Assembly: GCA_964580675.1 (NCBI GenBank)
Contig: CAZOLI010000002.1
Coordinates: 1-64,000, forward strand
Length of the DNA: 64,000 nucleotides
Direction of reading: 5' to 3'
DNA from: CAZOLI01 sp964580675
GTDB lineage: Bacteria; Planctomycetota; MHYJ01; CAYXQY01
In this document: in pieces, positions 9,432-18,321 of the stretch
Position numbering within the stretch: the first letter of the stretch is position 1
Layout of the letters: the number at the start of each line of letters is the position of its first letter
Translations under genes and position numbers: made by a program
Notes under the pieces: generated by a model
Told to the model about the DNA's origin: nothing
Databases searched by the model: none
Seen by the model: only the letters and a program-made list of their open reading frames with translations

Positions 9432-10454
9432 ATGACCAAAGAAGACAAAGAAGCGGAACTGTTCGAAATATTCCAGAATGAAATAGACCTTTCCCAGGAG
9501 GAAGAAGACGGGGAAAGGGAAGAGGAGACGGATGAGGACACCGGCGATGGGGAATCCTCTGCCGGTGACGACACGGTGCGCAAAAGCAAAGAGGAGGACG
9601 AAAATCGAACGACCGCCGAAACCGAGGAAGAAAACGAAGAAACATCCTCATCCACATCTTCCAGTGCCGAACAGGAACGTTCACAGGAGGCGCCTGGTGG
9701 CAAGTCCCGAAATCGATCGGGATCGGAATTCACCGGAAAAACCCCTTCCGCAGACACGGAAACAAAACACATAGATGAAGTATCCACCGGTGCAGGGACC
9801 ACGGGGGAGGATGACGACAACAGCATGATTGTTCTGACGCCGAATACCTCCGCCCTTCTGCTGGCCGTGGTGTTTGTTGGTTTTCTGGGTGCATACATTA
9901 TTGGGTATTACGCCGGTACCGGTGGATTAATTGCAACGGAAGATCGCAGCGCAAAGACCATGGAAGGAGAGGAGGGGGAAGACGCAGCCGATGATTCCGA
10001 GCGACAGGATAATTTGAGCAGCTTTTACAGCAACCGGGATCGTGAGGATGCGTCCGATTCGTCCTCAGGAAACAGTTCGGACACCGATGCATCGAATTCG
10101 AACGAAGAGAACAACCAGCAGGCTGCCGCAGACAAACAGGTATACACGATCTTTCTCATCTCGTACGATTCCAGTAAGGACAACGATGAGTTGAAGGAGT
10201 TAATCTCGAAAAATCTGGATCGTCTGAATCGATATGATGTGGCCCCCACGGACGTGATTGAGTGGAACCCGAACGGAAAGAAGGAATGGGCGATCGTTGC
10301 GGGAAAAATCGGGTCACAGGAGAGGGCCCGGAAGAAAAAAAAGAACATTGAACAGAAACTGAGAACGATTAAACGTCGGGAGGGGTTCTCCTCCTATCGT
10401 GCGGATATCATTAAGGTGTCATCGTCGAAACTCGATGATATTTCGACAGATTAA
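9432..10454 (+). CDS. Single-pass membrane protein with acidic cytoplasmic arm and SPOR-like outer domain
   Basis: A 340-residue protein with no family I can name firmly. Residues 1-135 are an unstructured Glu/Asp/Ser/Thr-rich arm. One membrane segment follows (about 141-160, ALLLAVVFVGFLGAYIIGYY). A second acidic linker leads to a compact C-terminal domain (about 235-335) beginning VYTIFLISYDSSKD and containing WAIVAGKIGSQERARKKK. Its size and alternating strand-helix look resemble SPOR-type repeats, which in other proteins bind peptidoglycan, but the match is weak. It has its own promoter and lies 75 bases before the PVC small protein gene. Confidence 0.65.
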   Translation: MTKEDKEAELFEIFQNEIDLSQEEEDGEREEETDEDTGDGESSAGDDTVRKSKEEDENRTTAETEEENEETSSSTSSSAEQERSQEAPGGKSRNRSGSEFTGKTPSADTETKHIDEVSTGAGTTGEDDDNSMIVLTPNTSALLLAVVFVGFLGAYIIGYYAGTGGLIATEDRSAKTMEGEEGEDAADDSERQDNLSSFYSNRDREDASDSSSGNSSDTDASNSNEENNQQAAADKQVYTIFLISYDSSKDNDELKELISKNLDRLNRYDVAPTDVIEWNPNGKKEWAIVAGKIGSQERARKKKKNIEQKLRTIKRREGFSSYRADIIKVSSSKLDDISTD

Positions 10455-10529
10455 CATGTAAAGGCCTTTTTCATGGCCGGATAATTTGATCGTATTTGAG
10501 GAATTAAGTTACATTTTGGTGAACCAATC

Positions 10530-10799
10530 ATGTCAATGCATAAATCTTTACAACCAAAGGGCCGCCTCAAGCGGCAGCGAAATGTTCTCACACGTCGTGA
10601 GCGTGTGGAAAAATTGCTCGAGGAAGGTGATTTTGAGGAAGGGGAGGACAGTGTGTTTGGTCTTCCGAGAGTGAAACAGACGGAGACGGTTCAGTTTGCG
10701 TTTGAGCGTCAGACAGACGAAGAAGAGGAAGAAGAGGAGGAGACGGAGGGAGAAGAAGCGGACGTCGAGCAGGAAGCAGAAGAAGCGGAAGAAGCCTAA
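10530..10799 (+). CDS. PVC-type small basic protein with an acidic C-terminal tail
   Basis: Eighty-nine residues. The first 50 (MSMHKSLQPKGRLKRQRNVL, then TRRERVEKLLEEG and DSVFGLPRVK) match the small basic protein family described only in Chlamydiae, Verrucomicrobia and Planctomycetes. Its function is unknown; a nucleic-acid or ribosome association is plausible from its charge. Family members usually end soon after this block with a Lys-rich tail. This one instead continues with TETVQFAFERQTD and about 30 residues that are almost all Glu. It is the strongest lineage marker in the window. It lies between the acidic membrane protein gene and manA. Confidence 0.85.
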   Translation: MSMHKSLQPKGRLKRQRNVLTRRERVEKLLEEGDFEEGEDSVFGLPRVKQTETVQFAFERQTDEEEEEEEETEGEEADVEQEAEEAEEA

Positions 10800-10828
10800 T
10801 CAAATTATTTTCCGGACCGGGTCGGGCA

Positions 10829-11973
10829 ATGCGCCTATATCCATTTCAGTTCAAGCCGATACTTCAGGAAAAAATCTGGGGATCCCGCCGCCTCGGTACC
10901 TTTCTGCATAAGCGCCTGCCGGCCGGAAAGCAGTTCGGTGAGGCATGGGGTATCGTGGACCGGGAGGATCAGAAAAGTGTGGTTGAGAATGGCTGGGAGG
11001 AAGGAACGAATTTACACGAACTGATCCAGGAAGAACCGGATCTAGTGCTGGGTGAGGACGTGGCCCCTGATCAATTCGGCCGGTTTCCGCTGATTGCGAA
11101 ACTCATTGACGCGANNNNNNNNNNNNNNNNNNNNNNNNNNNNNNNNNNNNNNNNNNNNNNNNNNNNNNNNNNNNNNNNNNNNNNNNNNNNNNNNNNNNNN
11201 NNNNNNNNNNNNNNGTGGCCCCTGATCAATTCGGCCGGTTTCCGCTGATTGCGAAACTCATTGACGCGAATGAGAACCTTTCTCTTCAGGTGCATCCCCC
11301 CTCAGACTACGCTCAGCTCAAGGAAAATGATGAGGGCAAAATTGAGGCCTGGTATATTATCGACGCCGATGAAGAGGCCCAGGTCATTCGGGGGGTTCTT
11401 CCCAACGTCGGCCCGGAGGACCTCATCGATGCCGTTCGTGAAGACCGCCCTCTTGATGTGCTAAATGCCGTTTCCGTAAGCGCCGGCGACGTCGTGTTAA
11501 TCCCACCCGGGATCGTCCATTCGATTGGAGGGGGGGTACTGTTTTACGAAATTCAGAAAAACTCGGACGTGACCTACAGGTTATATGATTGGAACCGTCT
11601 GACACCGGAAGGGAAAAGTAGACCACTTCACCACGAAAAAGCGCTTGACGTGATCGATTTTGAAGCCATGGGCCGGACACGTGCCCGGCCGACGGAGGTC
11701 GAAGGACCGGGGGACAAACGAGAGGTGCTGGTTCGCACCACGGAATTTACGCTGAATAAGATTCAGACCTCCGACGAAATTGAGGAAACAAACCAGGAGT
11801 CCTCGTTCGAGATTTTGACCATTGTTGAAGGTTCGGGCCAATTCCGGTGCGGTAAAAACGACGGCATACAGTTTGGCTACGGTCGCGGAGATTTTTATTT
11901 GATTCCTGCCGGCCTGAATCGATACAGAGTACAGCCGGATTCCGAGACGGTTTTCCTGAAAGCCGAGCCCTAA
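10829..11973 (+). CDS. manA: Mannose-6-phosphate isomerase, class I, interrupted by an artificial gap
   Basis: Zinc enzyme interconverting mannose-6-phosphate and fructose-6-phosphate, feeding mannose sugars to polysaccharides. The reading frame breaks at an N run, but bases 11060-11114 and 11215-11269 are identical. Dropping 11115-11269 (the Ns and one copy) restores a single 329-residue frame, a normal length for short class I enzymes. Motifs in order: PILQEKIWGSRRL, GEAWGIVDRE, PLIAKLIDANENLSLQVHPP, KIEAWYIIDA, IPPGIVHSIGGGVLFYEIQ and a C-terminal cupin half. The start is ATG 10829, 29 bases after the small-protein gene. The short GC stem with a T run just after the stop is too weak to call a terminator. 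Confidence 0.93.
11060..11269. other. False scaffold gap: 100 N flanked by identical 55-bp copies
   Basis: N run 11115-11214. The 55 bases before it (11060-11114) are repeated exactly after it (11215-11269), beginning GTGGCCCCTGATC. This is the signature of two contigs that overlap by one assembly k-mer and were spaced apart with Ns. Collapsing it repairs manA. No DNA is likely to be missing. Confidence 0.95.
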
Positions 11974-12031
11974 GAGGGTTTTTCATAACACGTAAAGTAA
12001 GTACGTCATTCAGTAAAGGAAGGAGGTAGTA

Positions 12032-13432
12032 ATGCGAAAAATAATTTCGGTGCTAATGTCCGTGTTTTTAATAGCGGGGGGCTACGTTCTGTTTCATCAG
12101 GAAGAGTCCGGGAAGAACTCATCCGGCCAGCATGTGTTCGCCCAGGAAAGCGGTGACGATTCATCCGGGACAAAGCAGAAAAACGGAAATGATCCGGGGC
12201 AGGACAAACCGAAACTCCAGGAGGTGCTTTTTAAATACAAAGACAAGGAAGCCGACCGGGTGAGCGTGGTCGGGGAATTTAACAACTGGGATCCGAACCG
12301 GAATCCCATGAATCAGAAAGAGAACGGTGTCTGGAAACTGCGCATAAACCTCACCCCCGGAGAAGTATATCAGTATGCATTCTTCGTTGACGGAGAAATG
12401 GTGCCGGATCCGAATGCCCCGAAAACGGACGATGGGTCCTATTCGCTGGTGACCGTACCGGGAGGGGAGGAGGTGGATCTTCCGGAAATTTCCTCATCGG
12501 AAAAAGAGTCCGTAAACGTGCTTTTCATGTCTCTCAAGGATCGGATTAAAGCCCTCGAAACCCGCATGGCGGAGATGAACAAAACACTGGACAAATATCA
12601 TCAGAAATTGATGACCAAGGATGCCACAATTCGTTCACACCGGAATGAGATTGAACGTCTCCGGGAGGAAAAGACCCGCAAGGAAACAAAGCTCGTTCAG
12701 GCCAAAGCCAAAGTAAAACAATTGAAGGAAAAACAGAAGGACCTCCGTGACGAGCGGGAGAGTTACCGGCTTCAGGTCGACAAGCTTGAGAAAAAAAATA
12801 AGAACCTAACATCCAAGTACAAACAGCTTCAGAAAAAATACAACCAGATCCTCTCCAAATACGAAAACGATGAACGCGTTCAGGAGTTGCGGAAAAAAGT
12901 TGAGCGGCTCAAGCAGGAGAACAGTGCCCTGAAGAAGCAGCTTGCGGAAGGAGGAAAGAATCAGGCACAGGAACCGCCTTCGGGGCCTTCGTCGTCCAGA
13001 GAAGAAGGAGCCGGAACGCAGGAGAATTCGCCCGAAAAACCGCCCGAGAATTCCGGCAGTGACGGAAAACCGGCGGAGGCCGGGACCTCCGGAAAGGAGG
13101 CATCGGACCTTCCCCATCATTCGGGACAGGTTCTGAAAACGGACCAGGGAAAAAATATCGTGGTCATTGACCTCTGGGGCAAACACGGACTGGAAAAAGG
13201 AGCGACGGTCTATGCCGTGAAGAATGGGAAGGTCCTCGGCGCCCTTGATGTGTTCAGGGTATTTAACGACAAAGAGCAGAAATTTAGCTTTTGCCGCCCT
13301 GTTAACGAAGGGATATTCAATAAATTGTACGTCGGGACGACCGTTCAGACGTACCGTCCCGGGGAGGAAGAAGAGGAGGCGGGCAACGACGGAAACGAAA
13401 AAAAGAAGGAACAAACGGAGAACGGAGAGTAA
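12032..13432 (+). CDS. Exported coiled-coil protein with CBM48-like domain
   Basis: A 466-residue protein, function unknown. Domains in order: signal or anchor segment (about 3-22, IISVLMSVFLIAGGYVLF); a CBM48/AMPK-type glycogen-binding fold (about 65-145) with VSVVGEFNNWDPNRNPM, GVWKLRINLTPGEVYQYAF and DPNAPK; a long coiled coil (about 160-305); a Pro/Ser/Glu-rich linker; and a C-terminal beta domain (about 365-445) with VLKTDQGKNIVVIDL and GLEKGATVYAVKNGKVLG, similar to the FlgT C-terminal type seen on other PVC coiled-coil proteins. The Shine-Dalgarno AGGAGG lies 5 bases before ATG. The E1 alpha gene follows after 2 bases. CBM48 sheets of this sort can mediate protein contacts rather than glycan binding. 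Confidence 0.8.
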   Translation: MRKIISVLMSVFLIAGGYVLFHQEESGKNSSGQHVFAQESGDDSSGTKQKNGNDPGQDKPKLQEVLFKYKDKEADRVSVVGEFNNWDPNRNPMNQKENGVWKLRINLTPGEVYQYAFFVDGEMVPDPNAPKTDDGSYSLVTVPGGEEVDLPEISSSEKESVNVLFMSLKDRIKALETRMAEMNKTLDKYHQKLMTKDATIRSHRNEIERLREEKTRKETKLVQAKAKVKQLKEKQKDLRDERESYRLQVDKLEKKNKNLTSKYKQLQKKYNQILSKYENDERVQELRKKVERLKQENSALKKQLAEGGKNQAQEPPSGPSSSREEGAGTQENSPEKPPENSGSDGKPAEAGTSGKEASDLPHHSGQVLKTDQGKNIVVIDLWGKHGLEKGATVYAVKNGKVLGALDVFRVFNDKEQKFSFCRPVNEGIFNKLYVGTTVQTYRPGEEEEEAGNDGNEKKKEQTENGE

Positions 13433-13434
13433 GC

Positions 13435-14523
13435 ATGGACGAAGATTGTGTGCAGGTTCTGGCGCCGGAGGGTTCCCTTGTCGAGGGAGAGACCCTTCCC
13501 GAATCCCTGTCGCCGGACCGGGTAAAAGAACTATACCGGGTGATGGTTACGGCAGAGGAGCTGGACAATCGAATGATGAAGCTTCAGCGGCAGGGGCGAA
13601 TTGGTTTTTATGGTGAAGCCCGTGGTCAGTATGCCGCCACCGTCGGCAGTGCGGCCGCCCTCGAGGATCAGGACTGGATTTTCCCGGCGCTGCGAGAACC
13701 GGCCGCCGCCCTTCTCCGGGGATTTCCGCTTGAACTGTACATAGCACACGTGTTTGGAAACGACCGGGACATCTGTAAGGGCCGGCAGATGCCCTGTCAC
13801 TACTCGTACCGCGAGGGGCGGTACGTGTCCATGTCCTCCAACATCGGCACCCAGCTTCCGCCGGCGGCAGGAACCGCATGGGCTTCAAAAATTAAAGGAA
13901 CGGACGAAGTGACGGTGGGGTACCTCGGTGACGGTGCCACGTCGGAGGGGGACTTTCACGTAGCGATGAATTTCGCCGGCGTATATGATTTACCGGTGGT
14001 GTTCTTCTGCCAGAACAATCAGTTCGCCATTTCCGTTCCGGCCAATCAGCAGACCGGTTCCGAGTCGTTTGCGATCAAGTCGAAAGCCTACGGCTTCCCG
14101 GGAGAAAAAGTGGATGGCAACGATCTTTTTGCGGTGTACGACGTGATGGAGGAGGCCGTTGAACGGGCCCGATCAGGAAACGGTCCCACCCTTATTGAAG
14201 CTTTTACCTATCGGATCGGAGCACATTCCTCCTCCGATGATCCCTCCCGGTACCGGGACGAATCCGTTACCGAAGAGTGGAAGGAGAAGCGGGATCCCGT
14301 CGACCGGGTTCGGAATTACATGATTGCACAGGATCTGTGGAGCGAGGAAAAGGAAGAACAGCTTCGGGAGGAATTGCAGGAACGCATTCTTGAAACCGTG
14401 AAGAAAGTAGAGTCCGCTCCGGATCCCCCCGTGGAGACCATGTTCGAGGATGTGTACGATACCATGCCCGACCACATCCGGGAACAGATGGAACATCACC
14501 TTTCCCTTAAGGACGAAGAGTAA
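13435..14523 (+). CDS. Thiamine diphosphate-dependent 2-oxoacid dehydrogenase E1 alpha subunit
   Basis: Decarboxylates pyruvate or a branched-chain 2-oxoacid together with a beta subunit as E1 of a dehydrogenase complex. The 362 residues carry GRIGFYGEARGQYAATVGSA, REPAAALLRG, the ThDP/Mg motif GDGATSEGDFHVAMNFAGVY ending in CQNNQFAISVP, and the region RIGAHSSSDDPSRYRD. The GFYGEARGQ and GAHSSSDDPS forms resemble branched-chain (BCKDH) E1 alpha more than PdhA, but the substrate cannot be fixed. The beta, E2 and E3 genes are absent from the window, which is unusual since alpha and beta are normally adjacent. The gene starts 2 bases after the CBM48 protein gene. Confidence 0.92.
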   Translation: MDEDCVQVLAPEGSLVEGETLPESLSPDRVKELYRVMVTAEELDNRMMKLQRQGRIGFYGEARGQYAATVGSAAALEDQDWIFPALREPAAALLRGFPLELYIAHVFGNDRDICKGRQMPCHYSYREGRYVSMSSNIGTQLPPAAGTAWASKIKGTDEVTVGYLGDGATSEGDFHVAMNFAGVYDLPVVFFCQNNQFAISVPANQQTGSESFAIKSKAYGFPGEKVDGNDLFAVYDVMEEAVERARSGNGPTLIEAFTYRIGAHSSSDDPSRYRDESVTEEWKEKRDPVDRVRNYMIAQDLWSEEKEEQLREELQERILETVKKVESAPDPPVETMFEDVYDTMPDHIREQMEHHLSLKDEE

Positions 14524-14682
14524 CCGGTTATCAGCCTCCCTTTTCATCCGGCCGGTGTGAAGGTCCCCTCTTTTTCACCAGAGCTGGAGCGTGAGCGAAG
14601 GGAATCTTAAACCCGCTTCCCGTTTTGCTGCCCCAACGACCACACCCCCTGTTTCTATTTAGGCCAGTTGTTAGAGGTGAGT

Positions 14683-15084
14683 TTATTTCCCTGGTCCGGC
14701 TGTCCCGTTCCGGGAAAGAAGGTGTTTTATTTCTTCCTTAATCTCGTCTCCCGAGCAGGGTTTTTCCAGGTATCCGTCGTACTCGAGGTTTTCCTCCATG
14801 CTTTCTTTGAACTTCGCTTCCTTGATGGCGGAAATCATCAGGACGGGTGGAGGATTCTTTTTATGGTCGTGAATCTGTTCCAGGAGGACGTAACCGGAAT
14901 CCTCCTGTAGCATGACGTCAAGTAAGATGACGTCCACCTGATTATCGTCCAGTACTCGTACCGCTTCCTCCCGGTCGTCCGCCACGATAACGCGATACCC
15001 CTCTTCCCGGAGCTGGTTGGTTATTAGCCGTCGGAATGAATGATTGTCCTCCACGAAAAGAAGAAGGGGGTCATCGTCGGGCAT
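14683..15084 (-). CDS. Single-domain response regulator
   Basis: A 133-residue CheY-like receiver with no output domain. Acidic pocket residues sit in VEDN near 10-13, the phosphoacceptor Asp in VILLDVMLQEDSGY near 56, and the conserved Lys in YLEKPCSGDE near 110. It would be phosphorylated by a histidine kinase that is not encoded in the window. A TATAAT at 15117-15112 on the minus strand could be its -10, although the -35 is poor. It converges with the E1 alpha gene across a 159-base gap without a clear terminator. Confidence 0.92.
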   Translation of the reverse strand: MPDDDPLLLFVEDNHSFRRLITNQLREEGYRVIVADDREEAVRVLDDNQVDVILLDVMLQEDSGYVLLEQIHDHKKNPPPVLMISAIKEAKFKESMEENLEYDGYLEKPCSGDEIKEEIKHLLSRNGTAGPGK

Positions 15085-15218
15085 GTCGGTTCGTCAGGAA
15101 AGAGATGATGAATTATAGAAGGCGTGGTATTTCGGAACGTTCGGAAGAAGAAGCAGTGTTGATTTATTTTCCAAAACCACCGCAATAAATACAAGGATCT
15201 AACAGCTTCCTTTCAATT

Positions 15219-15247
15219 TTGAAAAACGCCGATTTTTAAGGGATAAT
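15219..15247 (+). promoter_or_regulatory. Sigma70-like promoter of fdhD
   Basis: -35 TTGAAA (15219-15224), 17-base spacer, -10 GATAAT (15242-15247). It is 50-60 bases upstream of fdhD and probably serves fdhD and the overlapping desulfurase gene. Confidence 0.6.
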
Positions 15248-15304
15248 ACGAAGGACAGAGAGGTTATCGGGGCATTATCGACACGGAGAGCTTTCAGGTG
15301 TATT

Positions 15305-16222
15305 ATGGGAGAAAGGACGGTTATGGACGAGGGCTTACGGGCGACCGAGCCCGACAACAATTCGTCGTCGAATCAGCCCGTTCACGAACGGCAGGTCTAC
15401 AGTGTGGACCGGGAAGCGGGTCGCGCCGAATGGCGAAAGGATCATACGGCCGGTGAGTTTCCGCTCACAATTTTCGTGAATGACGTGGAGATGGCGACCC
15501 TCGTCTGCACCCCAACCAATCTCCGTGAACTGGTCCGGGGATTCCTTACGGCCGAGGGGGTGCTCCGGCGAAGCGAGGAAATTACACGGTTTTTTATCGA
15601 TCGGGAAGAGGGAACCGCTCACGTGGACGCACCTCGGAGGGAAGGAGCTCTGGAACAGGAACAGTTCGGGAAGCGATATGTGGGGTCATGCTGTGGAAAG
15701 AGCCGAACCGGTTTTTACTTTGCGAACGACGCGAGGACGGCGCGGGAAGTGGATTCCGGGTTCCGCCTTTCGGTAAACGAATGTTTCGAATTAATGGATC
15801 GCCTCCAGAATAAATCCCCCATGTTCTCCAGAACCGGAGGCGTTCACAACGCCGCTCTTTCGGAAGGACAGAATCTGCTTGTCACCCGAACGGACATCGG
15901 CCGGCATAATACCCTTGACAAACTGTACGGGCACGCGCTGTCCGGGGGCCGTTCCCTGTCGGATTGCGTGGTCGTGTTCAGCGGCCGGTTGTCGTCGGAA
16001 ATCATACTGAAGGTGTCCAAGATGCAGTGTCCGATGTTGATCACCAAATCCGCACCCACAGAACTCGCCCTGCGAATGGCCGGTGAGCTTGGTATTGCGA
16101 CGGCGGGTTTTGTCAGAGGACGGAGCCTGAATGTGTATACGTGTCCGAAGCGGTTTGAAGACGTCCCGGCTCCGGTCGAGGAGAGGTCCGGTACCACCTT
16201 GTCGGCGGAAAAGAACAAATGA
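15305..16222 (+). CDS. fdhD: Formate dehydrogenase accessory sulfurtransferase FdhD
   Basis: Transfers sulfur from a cysteine desulfurase to the bis-MGD cofactor so that formate dehydrogenase becomes active. The 305 residues show EFPLTIFVNDVEMATLVCTP, LVRGFLTAEGVL, the catalytic Cys region VGSCCGKSR near 137-145, FSRTGGVHNAAL, TDIGRHNTLDKLYG and FSGRLSSEIILKVSKM. Both ATG 15305 and ATG 15323 (with AAGGA five bases upstream) are possible starts. The cysteine desulfurase gene begins inside its stop codon, which fits the known IscS-FdhD sulfur relay. The likely client is the molybdoenzyme at 20447. Confidence 0.95.
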   Translation: MGERTVMDEGLRATEPDNNSSSNQPVHERQVYSVDREAGRAEWRKDHTAGEFPLTIFVNDVEMATLVCTPTNLRELVRGFLTAEGVLRRSEEITRFFIDREEGTAHVDAPRREGALEQEQFGKRYVGSCCGKSRTGFYFANDARTAREVDSGFRLSVNECFELMDRLQNKSPMFSRTGGVHNAALSEGQNLLVTRTDIGRHNTLDKLYGHALSGGRSLSDCVVVFSGRLSSEIILKVSKMQCPMLITKSAPTELALRMAGELGIATAGFVRGRSLNVYTCPKRFEDVPAPVEERSGTTLSAEKNK

Positions 16223-17412
16223 TGTACCTCGACAACGCCGCTTCCACCTGGCCGAAACCGGATCGGGTGATTGCGTCGGTACAGGAGTGGGTGGAGAAAA
16301 ACGGCGCAAACCCCGGCCGGTCAAACCATCGCCCGGCGCGGAAGGCGAGACGGCGAATTCAGGAAGTTCGTCAGAAGATGGCGAACTTTCTGCACATCGA
16401 AAATTACAGGCGAATCATTTTTTGTCCCGGTGCAACGTTTGCCCTGAACACCGTCGTGAAGGGAGTGCTGGAGGAAGGAGACCGGGCCGTTGTTTCCTCC
16501 CTCGCCCATAACTCGGTTCTTCGTCCGCTGAAGCACCTCGAGCAGAACCGATCCGTTTCGGTGACCGAAGTAGAACCGGATGCCGGCGGTCGATTGTCCC
16601 CTGGCAAACTCCGTGAGCAATTAACGGCCGATTCGGACCTGGTTGTAATCACACACGGATCGAATGTGATTGGCACGGTGCAGCCGGTGGCGGATCTTGT
16701 CACCACCATTCGTGACGTCTGTGGCCAACGCTGTGACGTCCTTCTGGACGCGGCCCAGACAGCAGGGCGAATTGAACTCAGGCCCGACGATTGGGGAGTG
16801 GACTATGTTGCATTCTCCGGTCATAAGGGCCTTTTCGGCATTCATGGAGCCGGCGTACTCTGTGTTCCGGAGAACCCGGAAATTCCATCACTTGTCCAGG
16901 GGGGAACCGGATCACAATCTCATCTACCGGTACAACCTCATTCGATTCCCGATCGATTTGAAGCCGGCACCGCCAGTACACCGGCCATATTGTCCATGGG
17001 AGCCGGGATTTCGTTTCTTCGAGAAGTTGGCCTGGAACAAATTCGTTCCAGGGAACAGACTCTCCGAATGAAATCCCTGCGGATATTGCGAGAAATGGAC
17101 GGAATTCAGGTGTTTAACCCGGATTTGGAAAATGAAAACATCGGGAACCTGCGGGGTCCGAACATACTGTTCGGGGTGGAGGGAGAAGATCCGGCGGAGA
17201 TTTCGTATCAACTGGATGAACGGTTTGATATTGCGGTTCGCCCGGGCCTCCACTGCGCACCGTTCGCGCACCGGTTTCTTCGGACGGGTGGAGAAGACGA
17301 CCGTGGAGCCATCCGGGTTGCCCCGGGATATTTTAATGAGCCTTCGCACATTGAGCAGTTCGGAGAAGCGCTTCGGGACGTGACGAAAAGGCGGGTTCGA
17401 TCGGAAGGATGA
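16219..17412 (+). CDS. Cysteine desulfurase family protein (class V aminotransferase)
   Basis: A PLP enzyme that removes sulfur from cysteine to leave a protein persulfide. The 397 residues begin MMYLDNAASTWPKP, contain the PLP lysine in FSGHKGLFGIHGAGV, a substrate-site RFEAGTAS, and the persulfide Cys in RPGLHCAPFAHR. This layout is the SufS-like subgroup annotated simply as cysteine desulfurase family. Its ATG overlaps the fdhD stop (ATGA), so the pair is coupled and the enzyme is probably a dedicated sulfur donor for FdhD. Supplying MoaD thiocarboxylate is another option, but no MoaD or MoeB gene is seen. Confidence 0.92.
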   Translation: MMYLDNAASTWPKPDRVIASVQEWVEKNGANPGRSNHRPARKARRRIQEVRQKMANFLHIENYRRIIFCPGATFALNTVVKGVLEEGDRAVVSSLAHNSVLRPLKHLEQNRSVSVTEVEPDAGGRLSPGKLREQLTADSDLVVITHGSNVIGTVQPVADLVTTIRDVCGQRCDVLLDAAQTAGRIELRPDDWGVDYVAFSGHKGLFGIHGAGVLCVPENPEIPSLVQGGTGSQSHLPVQPHSIPDRFEAGTASTPAILSMGAGISFLREVGLEQIRSREQTLRMKSLRILREMDGIQVFNPDLENENIGNLRGPNILFGVEGEDPAEISYQLDERFDIAVRPGLHCAPFAHRFLRTGGEDDRGAIRVAPGYFNEPSHIEQFGEALRDVTKRRVRSEG

Positions 17413-17619
17413 CCTGATCTCATTGGTTATTGATTACAATGAACGCACGGTCTTCGGAGAGTTGACGATGATGATCATGAGTTGATTGATCTCCTGGAGT
17501 GAAGAATGATTCGTTGCACGGGGGAGGTGAGAGAAAGAGGGAACCGGGGAGGGGGTGAAATTGCGGAAGCAAACAATTTGCCATAGAATCTTCATCATAA
17601 CATTTCATCCCAAACACCG

Positions 17620-18321
17620 TTGACGTCTTCCCGAACGATAACACAGGTGGTTCTGTCCGGGGGCGAAAGCTCCCGGATGGGCGAGGAGGACAAGGCGTTC
17701 GTGGAGCTGGATGACCGTCCTCTTCTGTTCCACGTGCTGTCATTTGCTCCGGACCTGTTTGATGAGCAGGTTCTCGTCACAAATCATCCGGAGAAGTATC
17801 GAACGGGATTGAAGAACCTCGCTCAATACAAAAGCGCCCCGGATCCGGCGTCGGTTTTGATGACGATGGATCGGGAGCCCGGCGGAGGTCCTCTTGTGGG
17901 TCTGGAAGCGGGTCTGCGAGAAGCCAATGAGCCGGTAAGCTTCGTGTCGGGTTGTGATATGCCCTTCCTCTCGAAATCCTTTGTCCTCTGTTTGTTGGAG
18001 TTATTTGAGGGAATGCAATCCGATCGATCGAGCAACCGCCCCATGGCCCTGATTCCGGTTCTTGACGAGAAACCCCAGACCCTTTGTGCTCTTTATGAGA
18101 GCCGCGCGTTCCGATCGGCGGAGGAAGCCCTGCACCGTGGTATCTCCTCCGTTCGGGGTTTTCTGGGTCATCTCCAGGTGGAATTTGTCTCCGCCGATCA
18201 TCTGGAAGGCGTGCCTGACCCGGAACGGTTGTTTACAAACATTAACACCCCCAACGACCTGGAGGACGCAAAAACCGCCCTGCCGGATCAGGAAAATGAT
18301 GATGAATCCTTCACGTCGTAA
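17620..18321 (+). CDS. mobA: Molybdenum cofactor guanylyltransferase
   Basis: Adds GMP to molybdopterin to form the MGD cofactor required by formate dehydrogenase-type enzymes. The 233 residues open with VVLSGGESSRMGEEDKAFVE, a version of the LAGGxSxRMGxDK signature with one extra acidic residue before the DK. GGPLVGLEAGL and SGCDMPFLS follow, and the protein ends near NINTPNDL as usual. The start is TTG 17620; no in-frame ATG precedes the signature. It follows the desulfurase after 207 bases. The family assignment is good; guanine rather than cytosine specificity is inferred from the formate dehydrogenase context. Confidence 0.9.
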   Translation: MTSSRTITQVVLSGGESSRMGEEDKAFVELDDRPLLFHVLSFAPDLFDEQVLVTNHPEKYRTGLKNLAQYKSAPDPASVLMTMDREPGGGPLVGLEAGLREANEPVSFVSGCDMPFLSKSFVLCLLELFEGMQSDRSSNRPMALIPVLDEKPQTLCALYESRAFRSAEEALHRGISSVRGFLGHLQVEFVSADHLEGVPDPERLFTNINTPNDLEDAKTALPDQENDDESFTS

